DNA of 64,000 bases, from positions 1,910,001-1,974,000 of the forward strand of contig OX345646.1 of NCBI GenBank assembly GCA_947044365.1, written 5' to 3'. This DNA is from Petrosia ficiformis. Taxonomy: Eukaryota > Porifera > Demospongiae > Haplosclerida > Petrosiidae. Positions 32,532-43,726 of this stretch are shown one piece after another; position 1 is the stretch's first letter; every line of letters starts with the position of its first letter. A model generated the notes under the pieces. It was not told where the DNA came from and did not search any database. It worked only from the letters and a program-made list of their open reading frames with translations. A program made the position numbers and the translations under genes.

Positions 32532-33256
32532 TTTATATGGAGATTATTATCATCAGTTTGACATTGAACAGAAAATATTGAAATTATAGATACAAAATTA
32601 TTATTGATTAAAACTGTAAGTGTATTCACACCTGGAATACTAAGATTGATGAATTCAGGTCAGTTATAAATTCTTTGTCATTATTTTTATTTGTTCTTCC
32701 ACTGCAATTTGTATACACTGAAATCTTGTTATAATCACTATGTGAATATTGAATATCTTCAATTGTGTAACTGTTGATGTTATCCAGGTTACATTTGAGT
32801 TAAGGCATTCTTGTGAATTTTAGTTAACTAAAAGTTGCAATGCCTTCAGATTTAGTTGTAGTTATAACACCACTAATACACACATCACATTCATAATTAT
32901 CCCCAAATCAAATTCTTTACTTATAAATTAATGTATAAAGTCAATAGATAATCATATCTATATTGTTTTAAAAAAAGAAAAAGCTAAATTCAATAAATAA
33001 ATACTGTAATCACTGTGCTGTTTGCTTCTGTTTATTGAGCAATTTAAGACATACTCCCAGTATCCTGAACCAGATCTCACGTGCAGTGTGGGAATAGCGA
33101 TAGAGAAGATAAATAGCTAGCAGAAAGATGATGAAGTCAAATGTTCGTCGAATGTTACGACGTCTAAATTATGAATAATAAAAAACAGAAGAGCTATTAT
33201 GACATTAATATTGGGAATAATACTTTTTTTTGCATAAAGTAATGATGATACACAGG
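32532..33256 (-). repeat. Right arm of the inverted duplication
   Basis: Inverse partner of 26153-26800, separated from it by the 5.7-kb interval holding the beta-helix gene. It contains the 3' exon and the downstream flank of the working FAR gene, so this arm is presumably the source and the left arm the copy. Extra bases here (for example AGCTCTTCTGTTTTTTATTA within the last FAR intron) are missing on the left. Confidence 0.9.
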
Positions 33257-36200
33257 AACATGTAGATGGATGGATGGTGTTAAAAGTGGTAATAACAATC
33301 ATTTTGATATATCAGTGCATAAATAATAAATAGTGCGCACCTTTTAATATTTTGCCTAGCACAAGGTAGATTAGACAAGTCATCCTTGAAGATATACTTC
33401 TTTGTTCCCATACAAACAACACTAATATATTTGTCCCAATCAAAACTTGTTACATCAAAATTAAACATTTGTTTGTCTTCTTTTGTAAGTAGAGACAGTA
33501 AAGTATCATAATTATTGTGAGACCACTGAGTAAGAAGAGACATAATTTATGTAACAGGATAATTATAATGACAATTAGGTAATTATTGATGCACGAAATA
33601 TGGACAGAAATACAAATATAACAGGACACATACCACAAACTTTTGCATGGCAAAATAGTACAAAACATTAATAGCTGTGTACAACTTCCGGTAAGTTTTA
33701 ATCATTCTATATGAAAAGAAATAGCATTGATCTATATTGATCTATATATGGATGAAGTCAAGCCTGCTAGGAGGACTTGGGCCCGGGGCAAAGGACAAAC
33801 TGAGGTTCTTTATCATGTCAATGTTTAGGCACTTTTGGGGCCCTGTAACATTGGGAGGGGGCAAGGAAATCACCCCTTTTACCGTACCTACCCCCCCCCC
33901 CCCCCCTCCCCCTTTCTTGGTGGCCCTACATTAAGGTGTATTTAAACTGTGTACAATACAAGACATTTTACATTGGTTTGTGTCCTGAAAGTTTCAGTAG
34001 AATATCCACAAAATAACCAGGAATGCAGTGCATAACAAAATGAAGATATGGCCAGATCAAAACAGACTGAATCAAGTATGTATGAGGCCGACGGTAGATT
34101 TGATCAAAAGGGTTCTCATCATATGATTTTGCTACCAATTTATCTGAGAGTAAAAAGAACAAAGGTGGGAGAAACAAATAAGGAAATCAGAACTAAGGAG
34201 TCAGTTTTAGGTTTGCACTCTTACGTAATGTAACGTAGTCTATTGGATTCTGTGTAGAATTATAGTTGTAGACAACAATTTCTGAGGTTCTGTATGATGT
34301 GAGAAAATAATATTATACAGAAAGTAGCAATATGTAATATTTGCACAGAATGTTCTGTTTACAATCTGGGTATATAGCTTTGTGTACGAGGAATAAATGA
34401 CATTACATGCTGTGTGTGTATACACATAAACACACACACCTTTTCAGTGCAGTGATCCATCCAACAGTTATCATAAAATTATTGACATAATCAACAGGAA
34501 CTAAATTAAGTGTTCCAAATGGAGAGAAGCACAATACTCTCAGGATACCTTTCCCAAACTAGGAAAAAAAAGACAAGTAATAATGGACTGGATGTGTTTT
34601 CTATTGCACTTACAGCAATTAATAATCCTGTAGCTCCTTGGATGGTGTCTATCCATCCCTGTTCAAAAGCAAAACAAGTGGATTGATGAATATATTATAT
34701 TATTCATCAACTATATAACTTGTACTCAGGGGATTTATGTGTACCATATGGTTTTTTTTAATGTCAATCCACACAAATCAGGGCTGTATCTAACCTCAGG
34801 GTCTGCTCACTTATTGTAAATCACATAAGGCTCTCCTACAGGTCGTATACATCTTTAAGGATTTTCAACTGTTTGCACCTGCATTAATATAAATTTACCA
34901 AGCATGAAATTCTGTGTTTTTTTGTTCGAGCCATATAAAGAAAAGGACGCTGTATGCTTGAGTTATGTAAAGGCATGAAGAGTAAATGTTCATTTCATCA
35001 AACTTGTTAACCTTGCATCGATAAATAAAAGTATTCCATTAATTCAAGAAATCATCATTATATATATATATCCCAATATGTTTGCCATACTGGTAATGGT
35101 TCTTTGTAGGCAGCTCCCACAATACTTGGTCTGAGGATTGCTACAGGAAGATCTTTAGCTTCATTTTGTAACAGACATTCAGCTAATGACTTAGTCCATG
35201 TATATGTGTTAGGATAGTCTTGAATAAGAGAGGGAGTTAGAAGTTCCAGTTGCTCATCTGTCATCCAACTGAGAGAAGAATAAAAAGAGATAAACAAGAA
35301 AGGGATGCAATACAAAATGCCCAATCATAACAATTACATGCATAAATGAATGCACTTTTAGTGCAGAACCCTCGCCACAAGTGTTGAAATGAAATTGAGA
35401 AACAAGAATGATTGCTCACAAGTAAATAATTGAAGACAATACTTGACTCTAATAACTATTATACTGAGATTATATTATATATGTGTGTGTGCGTTACACT
35501 CCAAGTCCTACCAAGAACACATAATTAAGAAACATAATTAAGAAACGCAGTGTTAAAATCAAGAAAAAATTAGAAAACACTCAAAATGGCCTAAATCACA
35601 TGCATGAAATGAATGGGTATAGAACTTGACAGTCATGGCAGAAAGCTTTGAGGCAGCTTGATGTTGTACCAGCCACTACTTAAATTTTACTTGACTTCAA
35701 GCTGTGATTCGACAGCGATAGCCTTCAACAAGATGAGTTGTGTTTTCATGTACTCTTGTGCTACCAGAAGTCTTCTGAAAGTGGTGAGATGGCAATCGTG
35801 AGTTACTAAAATTGTCATAACTTTAAATCAGAAAGGTTTAGCAAAAGCCTGTTGTTCTTTTTGATCCTTGTATGATTTGAAGTCTACTGGTAGTATTTTC
35901 AAAGTGCTAATTTTCATAGGTTTGCTGGAATTTTGGGAATAGACATACAGACAAACGATTACATTGCCAATGTCGCCTGCTTTTAAACTGTCGGGAAGAC
36001 CCTATCATTTTACAGAACATTTGACCATGTGTCTTTTAGCCAAAGTGTAAGTGTAGAATTGTTATCTTTTTTTATAAACAAGATATAATCAAAATAGCCA
36101 TTTAAAAATAATTTATGCACTACCTGCCACCTTAAAAAAAATTCAAACTTATAGTTACTTGGGGTCCAATTACGGATGCTTCTAGTTCAAACTTCTCTAA

Positions 36201-39200
36201 GTACAGTTGATGCATTTTTGCAACAGAAAGGTAAGTAGAGAGGAACTTTTTTCCTTTGGCCATGTTTCCTCTTCCATAATGACAGGCAATAGTCGGGAAA
36301 GATTTATGTGTGATCGAATTTGCTTTTTGATGTCCTCTGATGTTGCATGTTTGTTCGGCTGTTTACCCTGTTTATAGAACCGGGTGATATTCGCAATACA
36401 AATTTGCTATCACGATAGCGATAGTCGTTATCGTGCAGTCACGTGATACTTATATGCATGCGCAAGATGTTCACACATGCTCAACCACATGTGAAGGACC
36501 GTCTTCGTCTTCTGGTGCTAGATCGGTAGAATTGTTGCCACTGACAAGCGCTATAGTGGTAAAATTATTGAAGACAGAAAAAGCAGGAAGCATGTTCATT
36601 GTAAACTTTGTCCCAAAATTCTAAATGCTCTGGAAATACCTTGAACATGAAATTTTATCTTGTCACATTGTCAATAGAAAAAGAGCATGTTTACTCCCAG
36701 ACTCAGCTTGTTTTCCTTGCTGAAAAGCTCAATTAGTTTAGTAACAGTTGATTGTATCACTTACATATTACAGTTTATCTCTACATTATTAATCTAATTA
36801 GCCTCTGTAAAGCAATATTAAAACATTCTGCACATAATTATACAATTATAATGATTGTAATCTTAATAGAACAAAAAATTAACATTACTATTGTGATACT
36901 ATCGCTTTTGTGACATTTTTATGGCCCATAGGGCCATCCCTATGATTGCTTTCCACAGGGTTTAATGTATTATATATATATTATAATTTATTTATTATGG
37001 CCCGTAGGACAATCCCTATGATTGCTTTCCCACGGGTTCGATGTATGTTTATATATATAATTATATATATATTTTCTTGTGTCACCTACGCGAGTATGCG
37101 TTGTATACGTAGTTAAGGAAGTTACATCATTCCCAGGGGCTCGGTCAATTAATGAGTGTGGCGCGTAAAAGAACGCGTGATCAAGCTCTACGTTACAGAC
37201 CAGCAGAAAGAAAACTGTGTAGCTTACGTAAAAACTGGAACAAATAGCCAGCTATCCTACCTGAAATATATTCTTAAAGTTCTACAAGGTTCTTTAAAAG
37301 CCTCAAAATAATAACTATAATAGGCTGATGTGTTTCAGGCATCATAAAGTTAGCCATGATTACTGAATGATGGACACCACAAAGCAGTCATAGGGATACT
37401 TTTATCTTCGCTTAAATTTGTAAAGCAATCATAGGGATGTTTTTTATGGCCCGTAGGGCCATCCCTATGATTGCTTTCCCACGGGTTCGATGTATGTTTA
37501 TATATATAATTATATATATATATATATTCTTGTGTCACTTGCGCGACTATGCGTTGTATACGTAGTTAAGGAAGTTGCGTCATTCCCGGGGGCTCGGTCA
37601 ATTAATGGGCGTGGCGCGTAAAAGAACGCGCGTTTCAGCTACAGACCAGCCAGGAAGATTCAGAAAGGATGTAAAACTGCTAATAACTGTTGTATATAGC
37701 AGAGAAACAGTATAGATATTATGCAAGAATCTTTAACAAGTAAGTATGATAAGTTGTTGAGTTTCAAACACGAGGAAGTCATCATTTAGAACCTTGAAGG
37801 AGTACCTCAGTCAGTTCATCAGACATCTGTGTATTTAGACTGCAATTAGGCTTACACTTACGTATTCAGGCCCCAGGAGTACACAGAAAGGTAGAGACAC
37901 TAGTGCCATCAGCAATGCTTAATACATAGTAATCACAAAGCAAATATAGGGATGTTTTTTTCTCTATATACACTTGTTTTCACTATCAATCGTGAAAATG
38001 ATATTACTACTTTTGCCCAGCTCCACCCGTTTATCAACACGAGGCGTTGGTGATGTTTGGGAAAAATGAGCCAAGTGCTGGACCCTTCCAGATGTGATAC
38101 CATGAATACTTATAAAAGCTTAACAACAGACCACTAGCTCATTTCTATTAGCACGGACCTGTAATAAAAACACATTCAGTGCAAGTATGTATACTACTAG
38201 ATAGTTTTATAATTTCTCATTTAGAGGGTGTATGGACTTTATGCAATAGTTGGGCACTATTATCTTCACAATAAAAGGGAAAACTAAATAACATGTGGTT
38301 TAGTGGTTACAGTGCTCAAACATGTGGTCACTCCCCCAGGGTCATCATCATGGTGTGAAAAACTAATTACACTTGTGGAACTTTAGGAATATACATGTAT
38401 TTCAGCTAGAGCAGCCAGTTTCTATGCAAGTTACAGGCAGTTATTTTCCTGATGTTCTGTGGGGTTCTATTGCGCACCACAACGGAGCTTGCTTAAATAT
38501 GTATACAACACAAATGTAACAAATATTTACTCTATATCATACATATATATGTAGATTCAACCACATGGAAAGCAATCATGGGGATGGCCCTGTGGGCCAT
38601 AAAAAGAAAGTAGAAAAGGGACAAAAACATAATAGTGCAAATCTCACTACATAAACAAATGTAACAGATCGGGGAGTGTAGTGAGATTTCTGAGGCCTGT
38701 GCCTTTCAATCTTTCTCACTCTAATCAATCCATCGAGGTATGTATCCTGAATGTTTTTATCACCTAACTGCCAGAAACAGGTGAATATCCTCGACAGTTC
38801 TGTCTTTGTGAATGTTTTCAAAGCACTTTTGCTTGCACAAGCATGGAGGACCTTGTTAAGCTGCTTCCACGTTTTTTCCAGACAATGAAGAGACATATTC
38901 GTCTCCTCTGGCCCCGTTTGGTTTCAGCTACATTTTTCTTCCAGGTATCTGGGCACCTTTTTCTTTTCCTGGTTCTAAGTGTTGTACTGCTTGAGAGGTT
39001 GTGGAAAGGAGAGGAATATCCATCTTCTGACACTGTCCTCAGCATGTGTTGTGACTGTTCTCTAACGTTATTGAAAATATATAGTACTATTTCTATTTTT
39101 GCGAATGGACTTAATAAGTTCTCCCACTATTATAATTATACAAACTAACATGCCAGTACAATTTTATTACTTTGTATGTTTGTACATATAAATTAAACCA

Positions 39201-40552
39201 TCTGAAGTAGACTTTTTCATCATTATGTGATCATACAAATGAACAGTTAATCTTTTGGCATAATAATTATCATATTTAGAAAAAAATTGTAGTTTGTATT
39301 ACTTTGCCATGTGGGCGATGGTCCGGCGCTTGTACACTTTCACAAACAAACACACTCACACACACAACTTACTTCAATAGATCGAGTACTTTTTCGTAAT
39401 CTACATTGGGTGGATAGATTATCTCATCAATGTTCTTTATAGGACAGTTTGAATATGCAGTGGAAACATGAACTAATGCCTATATAATTTATAGGATAAA
39501 TAAAGGTTAAGAGCTAGGATATTGACTAATGGAATGATATTGTAGTGTGGTTATATATGATGATTTGCCATTCTATAGCCCTAAAAATCTTAGGTTCTTG
39601 AACTTAACACCGAAAAATACCCCAGCCCAAGTTATTATATTATAAGACATTTTAAATAAGTTGCTATATAAAATACTGTCCATAATTTATAAATTTCGGG
39701 TTGTCTATATAATTATGATAATTGACATGATTCAAACAAACCTTAAGCTTCTTCATCTTATGACACAGATTGATAATGTCTCTTACTGCTATAACATTGT
39801 ATTGCAGGGCATCTCTCAGTGGTGCATCAAATCGAACTGTAGCTGCCAGGTGGAAAACTATAGAGACATTTTCCACTAGAATATTTTCATCTTCTTTACT
39901 GATTCCAATTCCTGGCTTACTAATGTCTCCTGCTACAGGTACAATGCGATCAAAAGCTTCTGGTGAATTTATACGTAGATTCGTGAATAACTGTATGGTA
40001 TAAAGGATCACTGTTAATACTAATGAGTTATACCAGTTAATAAGGATATACTTTTCTATTGAAGAGGAGTATAGAACGTATTGGGGATTTAAGTACACTA
40101 TTTCACTCTTCTATGCATGGGGTGTATCCTTAGCCCAATATCACTGCAAAACAGAGGCTATAGGTTATAAACACATGCTTAAGTTATAATTATAGCTTTG
40201 TTTGTACTGTAGCTTTTTATAGATTCATTTTAAATCTTCAGAAAACATAATTATATAATAATATATATAATTTAAATTTATTATGTTTACATCTGTGCAG
40301 TTCAATTTTTTTAATGTATAACTTAATGTGTTCAAAGTGAGCATCTACCTTTGCATTGGTCAAGTCTTTAATTCTCTCTTGTGCATTCTTTCCTGACTTT
40401 GGTCTCACTAACACAAAGACACGACCTGAAGTATTTAAACTACGCAAGACCTTCTCTAGAAGACATTTCCCAATAAAACCAGATGCACCAGTGATAAAGA
40501 TATCACGATCAGCATACAACTCGGTCACTGTAGGCCACTCACTGCGTTGCAT
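33010..40552 (-). CDS. FAR1: Fatty acyl-CoA reductase (alcohol-forming), complete
   Basis: Eleven exons, all in phase with GT-AG borders: 40349-40552, 39742-39990, 39373-39479, 35091-35268, 34614-34658, 34440-34558, 34225-34289, 33972-34143, 33634-33706, 33341-33525, 33010-33163; 1551 nt, 516 residues, the size of animal FARs. It reduces fatty acyl-CoA to fatty alcohol with NADPH, the precursor step for ether lipids and wax esters. Rossmann motif TGASGFIG at 21-28, catalytic YTWTK at Tyr209-Lys213, family words HLAATVRFDAPLRDA, VHVSTAYSNC, AILRPSIVGAAYKEPLPGW, the sterile domain (FNFDVTSFDWDKY, GTKKYIFKDDLSNLP), and a C-terminal hydrophobic helix near 475-488 that would anchor it to peroxisome or ER as in animal FAR1. 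Intron 3 (35269-39372) has swollen with transposons. The symbol is by family; FAR1 versus FAR2 cannot be separated here. Confidence 0.93.
35340..35990. repeat. Diverged interspersed repeat in FAR intron 3
   Basis: Holds AGTGCAGAACCCTCGCCACA, AAGTCTTCTGAAAGTGGTGAG, AAGCCTGTTGTTCTTTTTGAT and a GACATACAGACAAACG edge, recognisably the family of 22121-22610 and 53120-53605. The following 36000-36900 shows no gene or repeat ends that I can support. Confidence 0.5.
36910..37965 (-). mobile_element. CCCTATGA-family copies in FAR intron 3
   Basis: Two copies in reverse orientation, about 36915-37405 and 37436-37960. Each begins GGCCATCCCTATGATTGCTT, passes GGGGCTCGGTCAATTAATG and ACAGACCAGC, and ends near AAAGCAGTCATAGGGA (first) or AAAGCAAATATAGGGATG (second). 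The second carries an alternative inner body like the one at 10480-10975, so there are at least two subfamilies sharing ends. A piece at 38560-38600 is another fragment. Confidence 0.8.
38640..39045 (-). pseudogene. Remnant of a transposon-associated basic/Cys protein
   Basis: Minus-strand frames read TRKRKRCPDTWKKNVAETKR and, after frame changes, ACASKSALKTFTKTELSRIF, TCFWQLGDKNIQDTYLDGLI. The order KRxPxxWKxN, then KCxxxF, then RxxIFxxFWxLGD is one I associate with a repeated invertebrate transposon-borne protein; that link is from memory and was not searched. It is frameshifted, lies within FAR intron 3 in the same orientation, and has no intact start. Confidence 0.5.
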
Positions 40553-40822
40553 ATCGAGAAAAAGCGATGATTTGAATGCGTGGGAGTTAAATCGTGCGCA
40601 TGTGCAGTTGACTTATTCTTGTCATGCGATAGTCTGGCAGAGGCGGCGCGGCGCCAGCGCGTAATTATTAATTTTTGTTTAATTCAAAACTGATTAGCCA
40701 TAATAATAATGCAATTAATTAACCTGTTTTTGAATAATAAAACATTTCACACTGCTAGATGTTGTACACATACGAGTAATCAAATTGGAGGATTGGAGCA
40801 ACGGATGCATAATGTCATGCAC
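40553..40822 (-). promoter_or_regulatory. FAR upstream interval with GC-rich patch
   Basis: Upstream of the FAR start lies a local GC-rich patch (GAGGCGGCGCGGCGCCAGCG, about 40632-40660), unusual in this AT-rich window and a plausible CpG-type promoter. GCGCATGTGCAGTTGAC nearby could bind an NRF1-type factor; this is inference from the word alone. No other gene in the interval. Confidence 0.4.
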
Positions 40823-41400
40823 TTATGCTTCTTGTTTCTGTATATTATTCATGAAATAGTAAAGTCCTTGACGAGCCAACAACTCAGCATGTGTACCTTG
40901 TTCAATCACTGAACTGTTTTGTAGAACAATGCAGTCTGAGTTATAGATGGTGGATAGTCGATGAGCAATGATAATGGTAGTATGACCTTCCTTTGCTTTG
41001 TCTAGAGCATCCTGAACAATTTTCTCACTCTGATGTAGATTCATCCAGAAGAAAGATCTTGAGATCTTGTACTAGGGCTCGTGCAATGGCTACTCGTTGT
41101 TTCTGACCTCCACTCAATTGTGTTCCTACATTAGTATTGTATCCGGAGTGTTGAGTGTTGTTTTAATTTGAGAGTAGTGACCATTTTAAATTTCATAATG
41201 CTTTTTATTATTTTTAGTTGGTAAAAAGCTGTGTTTTCTCATATACACATGCTATCAAATTAACTTACAGGAATGATACCATCTTCAAGGTTCTCCATAG
41301 CTGTAGGTTGTGATACCAAATTATAAAAAAAACCTTTTGCTGACGATTTAGCATTTTGTGAATCCGGTAAAACACTAAAAAATTTCTTGATTATCTGACC
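40823..41400 (-). pseudogene. ABCB-type ABC transporter fragment, decayed (copy B)
   Basis: Closely similar to copy A (25179-26150) but lacks the Walker A exon. It reads, from 41400 down, the linker exon (with the same T-run frame change), a short intron, [20 protein letters not shown], a disrupted Walker B where LDESTS runs into a stop at the place of the D-loop, then [37 protein letters not shown] and the end NIQKQEA. A short deletion (ALDT region) explains the frame break. It ends about 270 bp upstream of the FAR start, in the same orientation. Confidence 0.85.
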
Positions 41401-42837
41401 AGTAAACCAGATTGTCAAAATTGCTCTATAATTATAATGACAGAAAATTAATTATAATTATGATGCACAACAATGTATATGCATTTATGTGTGAGTGTGC
41501 AAAGTCAAACAACAAAAAAATAAGCAACTATCTAGATATACAAGCATTCATCTCATCATTCCATAGTAGGGTTGGAAATTGGTTTGATGTGACATGAATA
41601 CTAATTAAGTAGGCATTAAGTGGTGGCACCTAAAATTGACTTTTGTTTGTGCTGAGTGCAGTTTGTTAGGTATATAATAGTACACATAACCTCCCCCTCC
41701 CTCCATATATCATTAATATTACTTCGGTAGCTTTCCCGTGACACTCTAAACAAAACTCTAAATTGAGCAGCAAAGAGCACATGGAACTGAATTAGGTTAT
41801 CTTCACTAAAATCAAAAGCATGTTACCAACTATGCTATAATGAAGCCTAAAATATGTTGAATGACACTCTGCCTTTTGCTTGTTTTTTTTTGTGGGTAAG
41901 GAAATTACTATAATTATGATGTGTAAAGCAAACTCATGGCTGAGTCCAGCTGACTAATTAGAAGAGCAGACAACAATAGAACAATTGAAAACACTTACAT
42001 AATTACATTGCACTTACAAAAAACAGTTACATAATTGGGTTAAGTGATTGGTGGTGTCCATCTGTCAGTCAGCCTGACTGACAGATGGACACCACCAATC
42101 ACTTAACCCAATTGAGTCAGGCTGTCATGCCAAAAGAAACAATACTTTAAACATCATTCAGCTAGAAAATAGTCATATAAGAACGTATGTATATCTTGCA
42201 AAAGCTAATGCAGTTTACAGTATCTGCAATTCCTGAGTTTTCTTATTGTCAGTTTAGAAAAGTCCACCATTTTTTGGTCAGTCATGCCCTTCATAATAAG
42301 CAACATGTTATTTTAGAGAAACTTACTGTTCTGTCAATGACTTAGCTAATAATATGCAGTATTGCAGAACATCCAAAAGTTTGGTATTGTGTAGGGAGTG
42401 GTCAGTGAGTATTACAAAAATACAAAAACATTTAGTTATAGTTTTTTTAACCAAAATGCCTTGCAATTAGATTTAGTATAGCTTGTGTACTAAAACAGGA
42501 GAGTTGTTAACTAAATCAATTTTAGTACTGAATTTTAGTTAACTAAATGTCTTCAGAAAACATCATAATTATATTATTTTATTACAACTATGATTATAAA
42601 TTAATTTATGTTACGTACATATGTGTATGTGGCATGCAGTTAAAAATGAACATCTACCTTTGCATTGGTCATGTAATAACTTCAATGATTTACAATGAAC
42701 GATAACTGATTACAATGTACAAAAATCACTACTTTACAATCAGAGCACATGTCAAGGAAAGTTCTACTTGACCTTAGTACCAACTGAATAGGTGATAATG
42801 AAACACATTAAGGTAATTGGCAACACAATATCTTTAA
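41401..42837. other. Intergenic stretch with a perfect palindrome
   Basis: No gene visible. It holds a short (TTTAGTTAACTAAA)-type fragment near 42430-42550 (relic of the hAT MITE family) and the palindrome at 42033-42113. The rest is AT-rich sequence without clear ends. Confidence 0.5.
42033..42113. repeat. Perfect 81-bp palindrome (40-bp arms, 1-bp spacer)
   Basis: The left arm starts AATTGGGTTAAGTGATTGG and the right arm, after a single C at 42073, is its exact reverse complement ending CCAATCACTTAACCCAATT. No mismatch was found in 40 of 40 positions. As RNA or single-stranded DNA it would form a hairpin with essentially no loop. It is not flanked by an evident target duplication and no second copy was found in the window. 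Confidence 0.95.
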
Positions 42838-43013
42838 TTCTCTCCTGTGGACTCTTTCCTCACTAACACAAAGACACGACCTGCAGTGTTTAAACTATGC
42901 AAGACCTTCTCTAGAAGACATTTCTTCCCCATAAAACCAGTGATAAAGATATCACTGGTGTAACTGGTTTTATACAACTCAGTCACTGTAGGCCACTCAC
43001 TGCATGATGACAT
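42838..43013 (-). pseudogene. Broken copy of FAR exon 1
   Basis: Reads MSSCSEWPTVTELYK, then an extra TSYTS, DIFITG-FMGKKCLLEKVL, SLNTAGRVFVLVRKESTG and an in-frame stop. Relative to the intact FAR exon 1 the NADPH loop TGASGFIG has lost residues and the exon end is gone. It lies upstream of the intact FAR and ABC copy B in the same orientation, suggesting a decayed tandem FAR gene. Confidence 0.85.
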
Positions 43014-43726
43014 ATCGAAATACAACACTACTCTACTGATTCGTCACTGTTGACAGTTATGTTTATTTTCTCAGGCTACAATACTGAGTACTAGTTTGGG
43101 AATCAGTATCGATGGTATATTGATGGTATACCGGTGTGATGGTCCCCAATTTTCACAGGCTACGATACCAAGTATTAGTTTGGGAATCAGTATTGATGGT
43201 ATACCGGTGTCATGGTCAGCCAAAAATTAATCCTCTGGACAGAAAATTTCAGTCCCATAGACCAGTTCTTTGTGAAAAAAATCAGTCATCAGTTGAAAAA
43301 TTGTGTCCTGGCGAGTCAGCAAAAAAGGGTGCTTTACAGTATTTTCTAGGTTGGTTCACCACTGTTAAATAGTGCTGGTAATCAATAATCGAAATATCGA
43401 TAATCGTCATCGATATAATACATTTAGCGATAATTGATATCATGACCAGATATGGATTTGTACTTATGCGCATGTGCATTCAGCACAAGGCATTTTTTTT
43501 TTAAAAAGACATCCTAGTAACTAAACTTACAACTGGTTTTGTATTAGTACATGATATCCGAATTATCTATTCATGCAAATTAGTGGAAGTTTAAGTAATT
43601 AATTACTTCCTCTGATGTTCAATCGAGCAATAATTTCTGTTAATGATGTGTCTAAAATATAGGTGTGGTATTTGGTAACTGTATATCGGTATCGGTCGAT
43701 ACTTGGCGTCAGTTCAGTTGGAAAAG
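43014..43726. other. P450 upstream region with local duplications
   Basis: Two tandem imperfect copies of about 100 bp (AGTTTGGGAATCAGTAT, GATGGTATACCGGTGT at about 43090-43215), then an ATCGAT-rich patch (43380-43445) resembling the tip of the TAGTGATGGGCGATTCGATA-type hAT MITEs. The P450 promoter is presumably in 43450-43726, but no core element stands out. Confidence 0.4.

Noticed and set aside
33887..33906. Poly-C run in the plus frame at 33737-33934
   Set aside because: The frame is a low-complexity shadow in a FAR intron with no homology; the run is a simple repeat.
34048..34233. Plus frame MARSKQTESSMYEADGRF
   Set aside because: Exactly antisense to FAR exon 8 (33972-34143), whose product matches the family.
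38843..39148. Plus frame MEDLVKLLPRFFQTMKRH
   Set aside because: It is antisense to the transposon-protein remnant on the minus strand, which has the recognisable motifs.
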